Shown: positions 1 through 7,270 of the stretch, in pieces
Layout: every line of letters starts with the position of its first letter
Position numbering within the stretch: the stretch's first letter is position 1
Source of the DNA: Roseibacillus sp.
GTDB lineage: Bacteria; Verrucomicrobiota; Verrucomicrobiia; Verrucomicrobiales; Akkermansiaceae
Assembly (NCBI GenBank): GCA_002729275.1
Contig: PBTP01000047.1
Span: 1 to 12,643, forward strand
Reading direction: 5' to 3'
DNA: 12,643 nt
The notes under the pieces: model-generated
Databases searched by the model: none
The model's input: the letters and a program-made list of their open reading frames with translations, nothing else
What the model was told of the DNA's origin: nothing
Made by a program: the position numbers and the translations under genes

Positions 1-120
1 CTTTTTTATTTCCGCAAGGATCCGGGGACTTCTTGTGTGTTGAAATCCTATTTCAGGCACTGCTTCCCAAGCCCGTAGTTGCACTTGCAACTTCAGTCCA
101 GAGGTCTGAAACTTGAGGCG

Positions 121-2001
121 ATGGCTGAAGAAAAAGAGCGAAAGACCCTTGAGGAGCGCCACCAAATGTCAGATTTGGATCGGCTTCGACATTCCTGTGC
201 TCATGTTCTGGCCACCGCAATCTCGCGGATTTGGCCTGAGGCTCAGTTTGCCGCCGGCCCGCCGGTAGAGGGAGGCTTCTATTACGACTTCGATCTGGAG
301 CACCGGATCACGCCCGATGACTATGAGGGAATCGAGGCCGAAATGAAAAAGGTGGTGAAGGAAAACGCGTCCTTTGAGCGAATGGTGGTGAGTCGTGAAG
401 AGGCGATGGCTCTGGCTAAGTCGGGGCGTCTAGCATCTGTGGCTGAGCGGGATGTGGAATCGGTCTTCAAGGTTGACCTTCTTAACGACATCCCTGAAGG
501 CGAGGAAATTTCAATATATAAGAACGGGGATTTCTGGGATCTGTGTGCGGGTCCGCACGTTGGACGCACCGGAAATTGCAAGGCGTTTAAGATCATGTCG
601 GTCGCAAGTGCCTTTTACAAAGGGGATAAGGATAGCCAATCACTCCAACGGGTTTATGGCACCTGCTTCAAGAACCGAACGCTCCTTGATGAGCATCTGG
701 AGCATTTGGAGGAGGCCAAGAAACGTGATCACCGCCGTCTGGGTCGTGAGTTGGGGCTCTTCGCCTTCGATGAGTCGGTGGGGCAGGGCCTTCCCCTTTG
801 GATGCCCAAGGGTGGAATCATTCGGCGTCAGCTTCAGGACTTCATCACTGGCGAATTAGACAAGCAGGGATACTATCAGGTCTTCACTCCACACATCGGG
901 AAACTCGATCTCTACCGCACCTCCGGGCATTTCCCCTATTACGAGGACAGCCAATTCCCGCCCATCGTGGAGCGAGAAGCCATTAAGCATCTGGCCGAGA
1001 AAGGCACCAAGTGCTCCGAATTATTGGAGTCCATTTCTACGGGTGAAATCGAGGGGTTCCTTTTGAATCCGATGAACTGCCCTCACCACATTAAGATTTA
1101 TTCGAGCGAGCACCATTCCTACCGTGATCTCCCGGTGCGTTTGGCGGAATTCGGAACAGTCTACCGTTGGGAGCAATCGGGCGAGCTTGGAGGGTTGACG
1201 CGAGTGCGCAGCTTTACTCAGGATGACGCCCACATCTTCTGCACGTCGGAGCAGTTGGGTGAGGAAATCCAGGGATGCCTTGGTCTGGTGAAGACAGTTC
1301 TTTCTACCTTGGGGATGAACGAATATGCGGTGCGCCTGTCGTTGCGTGACCCAGATTCCTCCAAATATGTCGGAGACCCGGAAAACTGGGGCAAGGCCGA
1401 GGAGGCTTTACGTGAAGCGGTTCAGACTCTTGGGGTAGACTACGCTGAGGAGCCCGGTGAGGCTGCTTTCTATGGACCCAAAATTGATTTTGTGGTTAAA
1501 GACGTTATCGGGCGGGAATGGCAGCTTGGCACCGTTCAGGTCGATTATAGTTTGCCGGAGCGTTTCGATCTCAGCTATGTAGGGTCCGATAATAAGCCAC
1601 ACCGCCCGGTCATGATTCATCGAGCGCCTTTTGGTTCCCTCGAGCGTTTCGTAGGGCTTCTTATCGAGCATTTCGAGGGGAAGTTTCCTGTATGGCTCGC
1701 TCCTGAGCAGGTCCGGGTGCTCTCTATCTCGGAAAAGCATAATTCCTATGCGGACACGGTTACACAAAGGCTTAAGGATGCAGGAGTCAGGGTTTCCAGT
1801 GATGTCTCCGATGACAAGGTAGGAGCCAAGATTCGTCTTGCGAGGCTCGATCGCATACCCTATATGCTCGTCACTGGCGCGCGCGAAGAAGAGTCACAGA
1901 GTGTGAGCGTGCGTCACCGGGATCGTGAAGATCTCGGGAGTATGTCTCTCAATGATTTTGTCGGCCAAGTATGCGAAGAAATTCGAAACCGCTCGTTATG
2001 A
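121..2001 (+). CDS. thrS: Threonyl-tRNA synthetase lacking the TGS domain
   Basis: Cytosolic class II synthetase that charges tRNA-Thr and removes mischarged serine. Numbered from ATG 121 (626 aa), the editing domain comes first, with HSCAH (His24, His28) and the CxxxH pair Cys142/His146. The catalytic core follows, with predicted zinc ligands Cys320 (NPMNCPHH), His371 (DDAHIF) and His500 (IHRAPFGS). The C-terminal anticodon-binding domain ends in EIRNRSL, as in E. coli. The usual ~60-residue N-terminal TGS domain is absent, and a TAG at 76-78 in this frame rules out an upstream extension. About 25 extra residues sit just before the NPMNCP motif. The start is uncertain: TTG 79 is possible but lacks a ribosome site, while ATG 166 has GAGGAG at 151-156, the best Shine-Dalgarno match. 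infC follows after 121 bases. Identity is secure; only the start is doubtful. Confidence 0.96.
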   Translation: MAEEKERKTLEERHQMSDLDRLRHSCAHVLATAISRIWPEAQFAAGPPVEGGFYYDFDLEHRITPDDYEGIEAEMKKVVKENASFERMVVSREEAMALAKSGRLASVAERDVESVFKVDLLNDIPEGEEISIYKNGDFWDLCAGPHVGRTGNCKAFKIMSVASAFYKGDKDSQSLQRVYGTCFKNRTLLDEHLEHLEEAKKRDHRRLGRELGLFAFDESVGQGLPLWMPKGGIIRRQLQDFITGELDKQGYYQVFTPHIGKLDLYRTSGHFPYYEDSQFPPIVEREAIKHLAEKGTKCSELLESISTGEIEGFLLNPMNCPHHIKIYSSEHHSYRDLPVRLAEFGTVYRWEQSGELGGLTRVRSFTQDDAHIFCTSEQLGEEIQGCLGLVKTVLSTLGMNEYAVRLSLRDPDSSKYVGDPENWGKAEEALREAVQTLGVDYAEEPGEAAFYGPKIDFVVKDVIGREWQLGTVQVDYSLPERFDLSYVGSDNKPHRPVMIHRAPFGSLERFVGLLIEHFEGKFPVWLAPEQVRVLSISEKHNSYADTVTQRLKDAGVRVSSDVSDDKVGAKIRLARLDRIPYMLVTGAREEESQSVSVRHRDREDLGSMSLNDFVGQVCEEIRNRSL

Positions 2002-2122
2002 GTGGATCTGAGATCTGTTGCTTTCAATGAAACGGCAACACAACCAACCAATCTTGGCAGAGCGCCGCGGCGTTTCAATTTGCGGATAACCTCCGCACCC
2101 TCAACAACACACACGAGATACT

Positions 2123-2842
2123 ATCGCTAAGAAAAAGAAGAAGAGGTTTCGCCCGCGCCGGGACATGACCCGGGTGAATGAGCGAATCAGGGCCCCAAGA
2201 GTAAGAGTGGTATCAGGCAAGGGTGAGCAACTTGGTGTCATGGACACCCGAGAAGCCGTCCAGAGAGCCAAAGCGATCGGGTTTGACCTGGTCGAGGTTG
2301 CCTCCAATGCGGACCCTCCGGTTTGTCGGGTAGTCGATTACGGCAAGTGGAAGTATGAGCAGTCCAAGCTCAAAAAGACGAGTAAGAGCAAGTCTGTTAC
2401 CCGCCTAAAGGAGGTCAAATTCCGAGTGCGCACTGAACAGCACGATTATAATATCAAGCTGGGTAGGATTGAGTCCTTCCTGGATGAAGGACACAAAGTC
2501 CGTGTGCAATTGCAGTTCCGGGGGCGGGAGAATGCTCACAGGGAGCTGGGCTTTGAAAAACTGGAGCGAGTTAAAGGAGACCTGAAAACGATGGGGAACG
2601 TTGATCAGGAACCCAAGTTGGTGGGAAGAAATGTTGTGATGGTCCTGTCGCCGCTTCCGGCAAGCAAGCGAGAGCGGAAGTTCAAGTTGAGTCATGGTGA
2701 TCTCATCGAGGAAGATGACTTTGATGAGGACGATCTCGATGAAGAGGATCTCGGTGATGAGGAAGAAGAGGATGCTCAAGAAGAGGATGCTCAAGAGGGG
2801 GATACAGGCGATTCGGGAGTGGAGGAAGATGATCCGAGTTAA
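2123..2842 (+). CDS. infC: Translation initiation factor IF-3 with AUC start and acidic tail
   Basis: IF-3 binds the 30S subunit, blocks early 50S joining and checks the start codon and initiator tRNA. The N-terminal domain begins at VNERIRAPRVRVV and carries DPPVCRVVDYGKWKYE; the C-terminal domain carries KEVKFRVRT and FRGRENAHRELG. The first ordinary start, ATG 2165, would remove a basic leader (AKKKKKRFRPRR) in the same frame. Upstream of it, as far as a TAA at 2087-2089, the only plausible initiator is ATC 2123, giving 239 aa. Non-canonical AUU/AUC starts are a known feature of infC and allow IF-3 to repress its own synthesis; I infer the same here. GAG at 2115-2117 is a weak ribosome site. 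The last ~45 residues are an acidic tail (about 28 Asp/Glu) absent from E. coli IF-3. rpmI and rplT, its usual partners, do not follow. Confidence 0.93.
   Translation: MAKKKKKRFRPRRDMTRVNERIRAPRVRVVSGKGEQLGVMDTREAVQRAKAIGFDLVEVASNADPPVCRVVDYGKWKYEQSKLKKTSKSKSVTRLKEVKFRVRTEQHDYNIKLGRIESFLDEGHKVRVQLQFRGRENAHRELGFEKLERVKGDLKTMGNVDQEPKLVGRNVVMVLSPLPASKRERKFKLSHGDLIEEDDFDEDDLDEEDLGDEEEEDAQEEDAQEGDTGDSGVEEDDPS
2765..2794 (+). repeat. 15-bp tandem duplication in infC
   Basis: The unit GAAGAGGATGCTCAA occurs twice in direct succession (2765-2779 and 2780-2794) with no mismatch. It is in frame, encodes the same five residues (EEDAQ) twice, and lies in the acidic tail of IF-3. The perfect identity suggests a recent slippage duplication. 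Confidence 0.9.
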
Positions 2843-2868
2843 GGCTTACTCCTGCGCTTTTTGAAGAG

Positions 2869-3603
2869 ATGGACGGATGCCTGCTTCTGTTTGATATTGA
2901 TGGGACTCTTATTGATGCGGGGGGCGCAGGGGTAGGGGCGATCCGTCTCGCAGCCCGAGATCTTTATGGTGACCAGATCGCGGTGCCTGAGCTTGATGTT
3001 CGAGGAACCACAGATGCAGCTCTGGCGCGAAAGCTTTTGCCCGCGATGGGGGCAGAGGTTACCCCGGATAGCATTGCCCAACTTTACGAGGCATATCTTG
3101 TTCGACTGCGGGAGAAATTTCAGGAGGAGAGTTCGGAGGCCATAATTCTTCCGGGGGTGCTTGAACTGCTGGATATCTTAAGAAAGGAAGGAGTCACCAT
3201 GGGGTTGCTGACGGGCAATATTGAGGCTGGTGCATGGATCAAATTAGAGAGCTTTGGGTTGGATCAATACTTCTCTTTTGGTGCTTTTGGAGATGAACAC
3301 CCTGAGCGGGATAAACTTGGCCCTGAAGCCCTTGCTGCTGCTGAGAGGGTCCATCAACGCAGGTTCAGCCCCGTGGCATCGGTTGTCATTGGGGACACTC
3401 CGCGTGATATTTCCTGTGGCCGTGTGATTGGGGCCTCTACTCTCGCGGTAGCGACGGGCGCATATTCGATCGAGGAGCTCTCTGCGCACGATCCCACTCT
3501 GGCGGTAAGATCGCTGGAGGAATTGGAAGCAGTTCTCGATCTGGTAGCGGGATGTTCCCGGGCGAATGCTCCGGATTCAGGACCTGGCGACTCGTCTGCT
3601 TGA
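2869..3603 (+). CDS. HAD-family phosphatase, phosphoglycolate phosphatase-like
   Basis: A 244-aa soluble HAD hydrolase with all four motifs. Motif I is FDIDGT, with nucleophile Asp9 and acid/base Asp11. Motif II is LLTGN with Thr115, motif III is probably Lys149 in RDKLGP, and motif IV is GDTPRD with Asp176 and Asp180 for Mg2+ binding. A helical cap of about 70-80 residues between motifs I and II makes this a C1-cap enzyme of the Gph/beta-phosphoglucomutase type, so it probably hydrolyses a small phosphorylated metabolite. The substrate cannot be read from sequence. The gene starts 26 bases after infC and ends 18 bases before the transferase gene, so it is probably in the same transcript. GAAGAG lies directly before the ATG, closer than ideal for a ribosome site. 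The last ~20 residues are low-complexity and probably disordered. Confidence 0.88.
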   Translation: MDGCLLLFDIDGTLIDAGGAGVGAIRLAARDLYGDQIAVPELDVRGTTDAALARKLLPAMGAEVTPDSIAQLYEAYLVRLREKFQEESSEAIILPGVLELLDILRKEGVTMGLLTGNIEAGAWIKLESFGLDQYFSFGAFGDEHPERDKLGPEALAAAERVHQRRFSPVASVVIGDTPRDISCGRVIGASTLAVATGAYSIEELSAHDPTLAVRSLEELEAVLDLVAGCSRANAPDSGPGDSSA

Positions 3604-3621
3604 CATAGGTGGGCTCACACG

Positions 3622-4323
3622 ATGTCTCAACAGCTTTACCATTTGCTCTCTGGAGCGTGGCCTCTAGTGGCAGAGAGCAGAGAGCTTAGGTGTGTGCCCC
3701 CGGAAGAGATGGATAATTTGTGGGCGGAAGGGTGGCGTAATTTTGGTCCTGATTTCTTCAGGGCCAGCCTCATGAGCGATGGGAGCTGTCTGAAAAGGCA
3801 GATCCCGTTGAGAATCAAGGTGGATCCTTTCAGACAGTCGCGGAGCCAGAGGAGAACCTTTAAAAAGAATGCGGACCTGAAGGTTTCCTGCGGAGAGGCA
3901 TCTCCGGGAAGTGCGGAACAGGCTCTTTTCGATCTCCATAAGAGCCGCTTTGTGGAAAACGTCCCCAATAGCCTCGGGGATTTCCTTGGGGCTGGCCCGG
4001 AAGCGTATCCGTGTGAATGTCGGCAGTTCAGTGTCTATCTTGAGGGCCAACTGATTGCGGTTAGCTTCATGGCGCTGGGACGGAGGTCTTGCTCCGGTAT
4101 TTACGCGGCATTCGACCCGGCTTTTTCCAGTCGAAGGTTGGGGGTGTATACCATGCTGGCTGAGTTAGAATTTGCGCGGGAGCACGAGTTGGAATTCTAT
4201 TACATTGGCTACGCCACAATCGAACCTAGCTGCTATGATTACAAAAAGCAGTTCAGCTCATTGGAATATTACGACTGGGAGGAGCAATGGTTAAGAGGAG
4301 AGGATCTGAGTAAAGTGAGTTAG
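3622..4323 (+). CDS. Aminoacyl-tRNA-protein transferase, ATE1/Bpt-like
   Basis: A 233-aa protein resembling arginyl- and leucyl-tRNA-protein transferases, which add Arg or Leu to N-terminal acidic residues and so mark proteins for N-end-rule degradation. The N-terminal part has the family segment PLRIKVDPFRQSRSQRR (62-78) followed by KKNADL. The C-terminal GNAT-like part has FDP (164-166), RRLGVYTMLAELEFA (171-185), YYIGY (193-197) and YDYKKQF (205-211). Eukaryotic ATE1 and bacterial Bpt usually carry paired N-terminal cysteines (CxxC type). Here that region has only isolated Cys24 and Cys56, and the one close pair, Cys131/Cys133, is elsewhere. The ATG is preceded at good spacing by AGGTGGG (3607-3613), one of the clearest ribosome sites in the window. 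Family membership is fairly sure from motifs; the transferred amino acid is unknown. No clpS or aat gene is in view. Confidence 0.78.
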   Translation: MSQQLYHLLSGAWPLVAESRELRCVPPEEMDNLWAEGWRNFGPDFFRASLMSDGSCLKRQIPLRIKVDPFRQSRSQRRTFKKNADLKVSCGEASPGSAEQALFDLHKSRFVENVPNSLGDFLGAGPEAYPCECRQFSVYLEGQLIAVSFMALGRRSCSGIYAAFDPAFSSRRLGVYTMLAELEFAREHELEFYYIGYATIEPSCYDYKKQFSSLEYYDWEEQWLRGEDLSKVS

Positions 4324-4388
4324 CGGTGGCGCGCTAAGTCGGCTCTGCGGGTTGCATTCCTGATGGAATTCATCTATTCCTTGGATCG

Positions 4389-6029
4389 ATGCGAAGATCT
4401 AATCGAAGGACATTGCTACGGGATTCATCCTTGGCAGGTGCTTCACTCCTGCTGCCCCAGAAGGGATATTGCCGTCGGGAGCCAAGGTCAGTGCGGACGA
4501 TCTCAATTTTTCATACCACGGACCTCCATGGTCATATTCGTCCAACTCAGACTTATGGAGGGATAGCCGATGTAGGTGGACTTGCCCGGTGTGCGGCGCA
4601 GATCCGAAAATGGCGAAAGAGTAATCCGCATTCTCTTCTGTTGGACATGGGAGACGTTTATCAGGGCACCGCCGTGGGATGGATGACGCGGGGGCGGCTG
4701 ATGATCGATCTCTTCAATAAATTACAATATGACGCATGGGTTATAGGGAATCATGAGTTCGATTGGGGCCCCGAGGTTGTTCTTGATGCGGTCAGCCGTT
4801 CGACCATGCCTGTTTTGACCGGAAACCTCAAAATCGAGGGTAAACGGGCTGGGACTCTGGACGACCCTGCGCATCCATTATCGAGAATCACCCCTCATAT
4901 GGTGAAGACAGTTGGCGGTTTCCGGATTGGATTGGTCGGGCTGACAACCCCAGGCCTTCCTTACTGGCTACGACCAGAACTTTTGATGGGCTTTGAGCCC
5001 ACTGATCCAGTTGATACCCTTCGAGCAAGCCTCCGATACCTGCGGGAGGAAGCCAAGGTCGACGCAGTAGTGGTCTGTGGCCATATGGGCCTGAGAGAAG
5101 TTGACGACTTCGCTAATCCTGTCAGGGCGCTTCTTGAATTAGAGGACGGGCCTGATGTTTACCTTGCGGGACATACCCACCGGGATCATCCCAGCCAGTT
5201 TGAAAATAAGACTCTCTACACGCAGGCGGACTACTTCGGGATTCATTGCGGCAGGGTAGACCTTTCTTTTGACATGGAGAGTCGAAGGATAGTCGAGAAG
5301 AGGGCCCAGTCGATTCTGATGGATGAACGGATACCGGAGGATCCCCTCGTGCTTGAGGTGGCCTCGGAGGATTTGCAAGATGCGGAGGGGTATCTTTCGG
5401 GTGAGCTTGGAGAGCTGGAAGTTGAACTATCCGGCAAACGGGCCGAGCCGGGAATGCCAAGCTCGCTACAGTCCCTGATTTCTTCTTCGGCAATCCATGC
5501 GGCCAGAAAAGAGGGGATTCAGGCAGATGGTGTTTTCCATGGAACTTTTGGAGGCGGAAAAGTTTTGCCGGGTAAGAAGACAATCGCAGATGCCTGGGAA
5601 ATCCTGCCTTATGATAATCGGCTACTCGTGCTGGATCTTAACCGGGAGGAGCTGGTTGGAGTGATTAATGAATCAATGGAGGCGGGTGGTGACCGAGCCC
5701 TTTTTGGGTTTGAGGTAATCTTTGCTAAAGCGGAGGCTCCCAAGGGAGAAACTGGAAGAAGAAGGTTTGTTCGGGAACTGAGGTCGCTGCGGGAAGCGGA
5801 GTCGGTCCCAAGGAGTCACCGTTACTCCATTGTGTTTAACTCCTATGATGCTCAGTCGGGGGGGAAGAGGCTCATGCGTTTGAGGGCTCTCGCCCAGAAT
5901 CCTGAGTGCAAACCGAGGCTCCTCCAGCCAAATAGTCGCGAGGCGTTGATTGACTTCTTTGCGGACGTTGGCCCGATCACAGCAGATTCGATCGCGCCAC
6001 ATTCGGTATCGTGGGAAGATCGGAAATAG
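4389..6029 (+). CDS. 5'-nucleotidase/2',3'-cyclic phosphodiesterase-family metallophosphatase
   Basis: A 546-aa two-domain enzyme of the UshA/CpdB/SoxB superfamily, predicted to remove phosphate from nucleotides or related esters outside the cytoplasm. The dinuclear metal site is complete: DLHGH (Asp45, His47), GDVYQG (Asp89), GNHEFD (Asn121, His122), His232 in CGHMG, and AGHTH (His262, His264). The C-terminal substrate-binding domain begins near residue 350 and includes an ILPYDNRLLVLDL stretch typical of the family, plus FNSYDAQSGG. The N-terminus SNRRTLLRDSSLAGASLLLP resembles a twin-arginine signal, although its hydrophobic part is short. The start is supported mainly by this signal; only GGA at 4383-4385 serves as a weak ribosome site. 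The substrate is not decided. The gene is convergent with the DAHP synthase, with 13 bases between stops and no clear terminator. Confidence 0.87.
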   Translation: MRRSNRRTLLRDSSLAGASLLLPQKGYCRREPRSVRTISIFHTTDLHGHIRPTQTYGGIADVGGLARCAAQIRKWRKSNPHSLLLDMGDVYQGTAVGWMTRGRLMIDLFNKLQYDAWVIGNHEFDWGPEVVLDAVSRSTMPVLTGNLKIEGKRAGTLDDPAHPLSRITPHMVKTVGGFRIGLVGLTTPGLPYWLRPELLMGFEPTDPVDTLRASLRYLREEAKVDAVVVCGHMGLREVDDFANPVRALLELEDGPDVYLAGHTHRDHPSQFENKTLYTQADYFGIHCGRVDLSFDMESRRIVEKRAQSILMDERIPEDPLVLEVASEDLQDAEGYLSGELGELEVELSGKRAEPGMPSSLQSLISSSAIHAARKEGIQADGVFHGTFGGGKVLPGKKTIADAWEILPYDNRLLVLDLNREELVGVINESMEAGGDRALFGFEVIFAKAEAPKGETGRRRFVRELRSLREAESVPRSHRYSIVFNSYDAQSGGKRLMRLRALAQNPECKPRLLQPNSREALIDFFADVGPITADSIAPHSVSWEDRK

Positions 6030-6042
6030 TGAGTCTCGAACC

Positions 6043-7092
6043 CTAAAGCGCGGATGCTGCTGAGCGAAGAAGCCTTTCGGTAGTTTCCCAGTCAATACAG
6101 CTATCGGTGATAGACTGACCATAGGTCAGGTCTCCACGTGGCCGGGGAAACGACTGATTTCCGGACAGTAAATTACTTTCCAGCATGGCCCCCGCAATCC
6201 CTGTGTTGCCGTGGGCCCGCTGGCGAACAATATCCTCAAAGACAGTAGGCATTTTTTCGTGATCCTTTGCACAGTTAGCGTGAGAGGCGTCGATCATAAG
6301 GGAGGGATGAAAGCCTGACTGCTCAATGTGCTCAAGGGCGGATCGAACATTATCCTGCTGGTAATTGGGGCCTTTCTCGCCACCGCGGAGGATCACATGA
6401 CAGTCAGGGTTGCCTGAGGTTGAGACCGCGGAAGCGATACCCTCCTCGGAAACACCCAGAAATGTTTGTGGCTTGGTGGCTGCGCCGATTGCATTGATCG
6501 CGGCTTTAAGGTCACCACTTATCGTGTTCTTAAAGCCGATCGGCATTGAGAGGCCTGAGGCCATCTGGCGATGAGTCTGGCTCTCACTGGTTCTGGCTCC
6601 TATTGCCGACCAGCTGATCAGGTCAGCAATATACTGCGGAGTGATCGGATCCAGAAGCTCGGTTGCGGTTGGAATATCGAGAGAAATTACCTTGCGGAGG
6701 AATTCTCGGGCGATCGTAAGACCCCGTGGAATATTATCCGTTCCATCGAGGTCCGGATCCATGATCAAGCCCTTCCATCCGACCGTAGTACGCGGCTTTT
6801 CGAAGTAGACTCTCATGACCAGGTAAAGGTGTTCTTTCAGCTCGTTAGCCAGAGTGCGAAAGCGTTTTGCGTATTCGAGGCCAGCCTGCGTGTCATGAAT
6901 GGAGCAGGGGCCTGCGATAACGAGAAGGCGCTGATCCCGTCCGCCAAGAATATTTCGAATGGTCTCCCGGCTTTTTGCAACGAAGGCTGCCTGCTGCCCG
7001 CTCCGGGGAATCTCTGACAAGATAAAAGCCGGCGATGGCAGTGGAATATTCCGGACAACGTGAAGATCAGCGACTTGTGGATTCGGGTTCAT
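6043..7092 (-). CDS. aroF: DAHP synthase, class I (AroF/AroG/AroH type)
   Basis: Catalyses the first step of the shikimate pathway: phosphoenolpyruvate plus erythrose 4-phosphate to DAHP. The 349-aa protein matches E. coli AroG nearly end to end. It has the N-terminal arm DLHVVRNIPLPSPAFILSE that takes part in feedback control in this class, then GPCSIHD with metal ligand Cys63. RVYFEKPRTTVGWKGL binds substrate. The other metal ligands are His271 (DASHAN), Glu305 (MLESN) and Asp330 (SITDSCI). Presence of the arm suggests feedback inhibition by an aromatic amino acid, but which one (AroF, AroG or AroH subtype) cannot be told. I chose ATG 7092 because homology begins there. The frame stays open to an ATG at 7176, and that 28-residue extension, rich in Arg and Trp, looks non-coding. 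There is no clear ribosome site at either start. Confidence 0.95.
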   Translation of the reverse strand: MNPNPQVADLHVVRNIPLPSPAFILSEIPRSGQQAAFVAKSRETIRNILGGRDQRLLVIAGPCSIHDTQAGLEYAKRFRTLANELKEHLYLVMRVYFEKPRTTVGWKGLIMDPDLDGTDNIPRGLTIAREFLRKVISLDIPTATELLDPITPQYIADLISWSAIGARTSESQTHRQMASGLSMPIGFKNTISGDLKAAINAIGAATKPQTFLGVSEEGIASAVSTSGNPDCHVILRGGEKGPNYQQDNVRSALEHIEQSGFHPSLMIDASHANCAKDHEKMPTVFEDIVRQRAHGNTGIAGAMLESNLLSGNQSFPRPRGDLTYGQSITDSCIDWETTERLLRSAASAL

Positions 7093-7270
7093 GTAGCGTC
7101 GACGGCATCGAGATTTCAGGTGCGGACTTGTCCAGGGCCTTGGGCAAAAAGAGACCCAGTGCCCCCCCAAGTCCACGAAAAAAAGAGGAAAGGCCCGGCG
7201 TGACGGAGCCTTGCTCCCGAGTAAATCACTTTTCCCTTCCGTGCCAAGGACGGCCTTCTAGTCTCCGTCC
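7093..7270. promoter_or_regulatory. Divergent intergenic region, DAHP synthase and M42 peptidase
   Basis: This 178-base stretch separates two genes read in opposite directions, so promoters for both should lie here. I found no confident -35/-10 pair. Visible structure includes GGACTTG (7124-7130) inverted to CAAGTCC (7168-7174). CTTGGG (7139-7144) is inverted to CCCAAG (7166-7171), and GGAGC-CTT-GCTCC (7205-7217) forms a small perfect hairpin. GGACGG (7248-7253) is inverted to CCGTCC (7265-7270), ending directly before the peptidase ATG. Runs of seven A (7178-7184) and seven C (7162-7168) are also present. Confidence 0.5.
7124..7174 (-). promoter_or_regulatory. Possible structured leader of the DAHP synthase mRNA
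   Basis: In the minus-strand transcript the first segment, GGACTTGGG (from 7174 leftward), can pair in two ways. Its GGACTTG matches CAAGTCC at 7130-7124, closing a 51-nt hairpin that can hold an inner GGGC/GCCC stem. Alternatively its CTTGGG matches CCCAAG at 7144-7139. The two pairings share bases and cannot form together, as in attenuators. No U-run follows, so any effect would more likely be on translation than on termination. The feature would be void if translation begins at 7176. Confidence 0.25.

Noticed and set aside
41..55. Perfect inverted repeat TGAAAT-CCT-ATTTCA before thrS, a possible T-box or leader hairpin.
   Set aside because: The stem is only six bases and A/T-rich, and no T-box motif or tRNA-like specifier structure is visible in the 78 bases available.
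2005..2015. Dyad GATCT-G-AGATC just after the thrS stop, considered as a terminator.
   Set aside because: A one-base loop cannot form a hairpin and no T-run follows.
2063..2072. Ten-base palindrome CGCCGCGGCG between thrS and infC.
   Set aside because: It leaves no loop for a hairpin and has no matching site elsewhere; chance in GC-rich sequence is likely.
2405..2794. 129-aa open frame on the minus strand opposite infC.
   Set aside because: It mirrors the acidic infC tail, matches no family I know and overlaps a certain gene.
7093..7176. 28-residue N-terminal extension of the DAHP synthase with Trp, Phe and Tyr, considered as a leader peptide.
   Set aside because: It is in frame with the gene and has no stop, so it cannot be a separate leader peptide. 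Homology to AroG begins at 7092.
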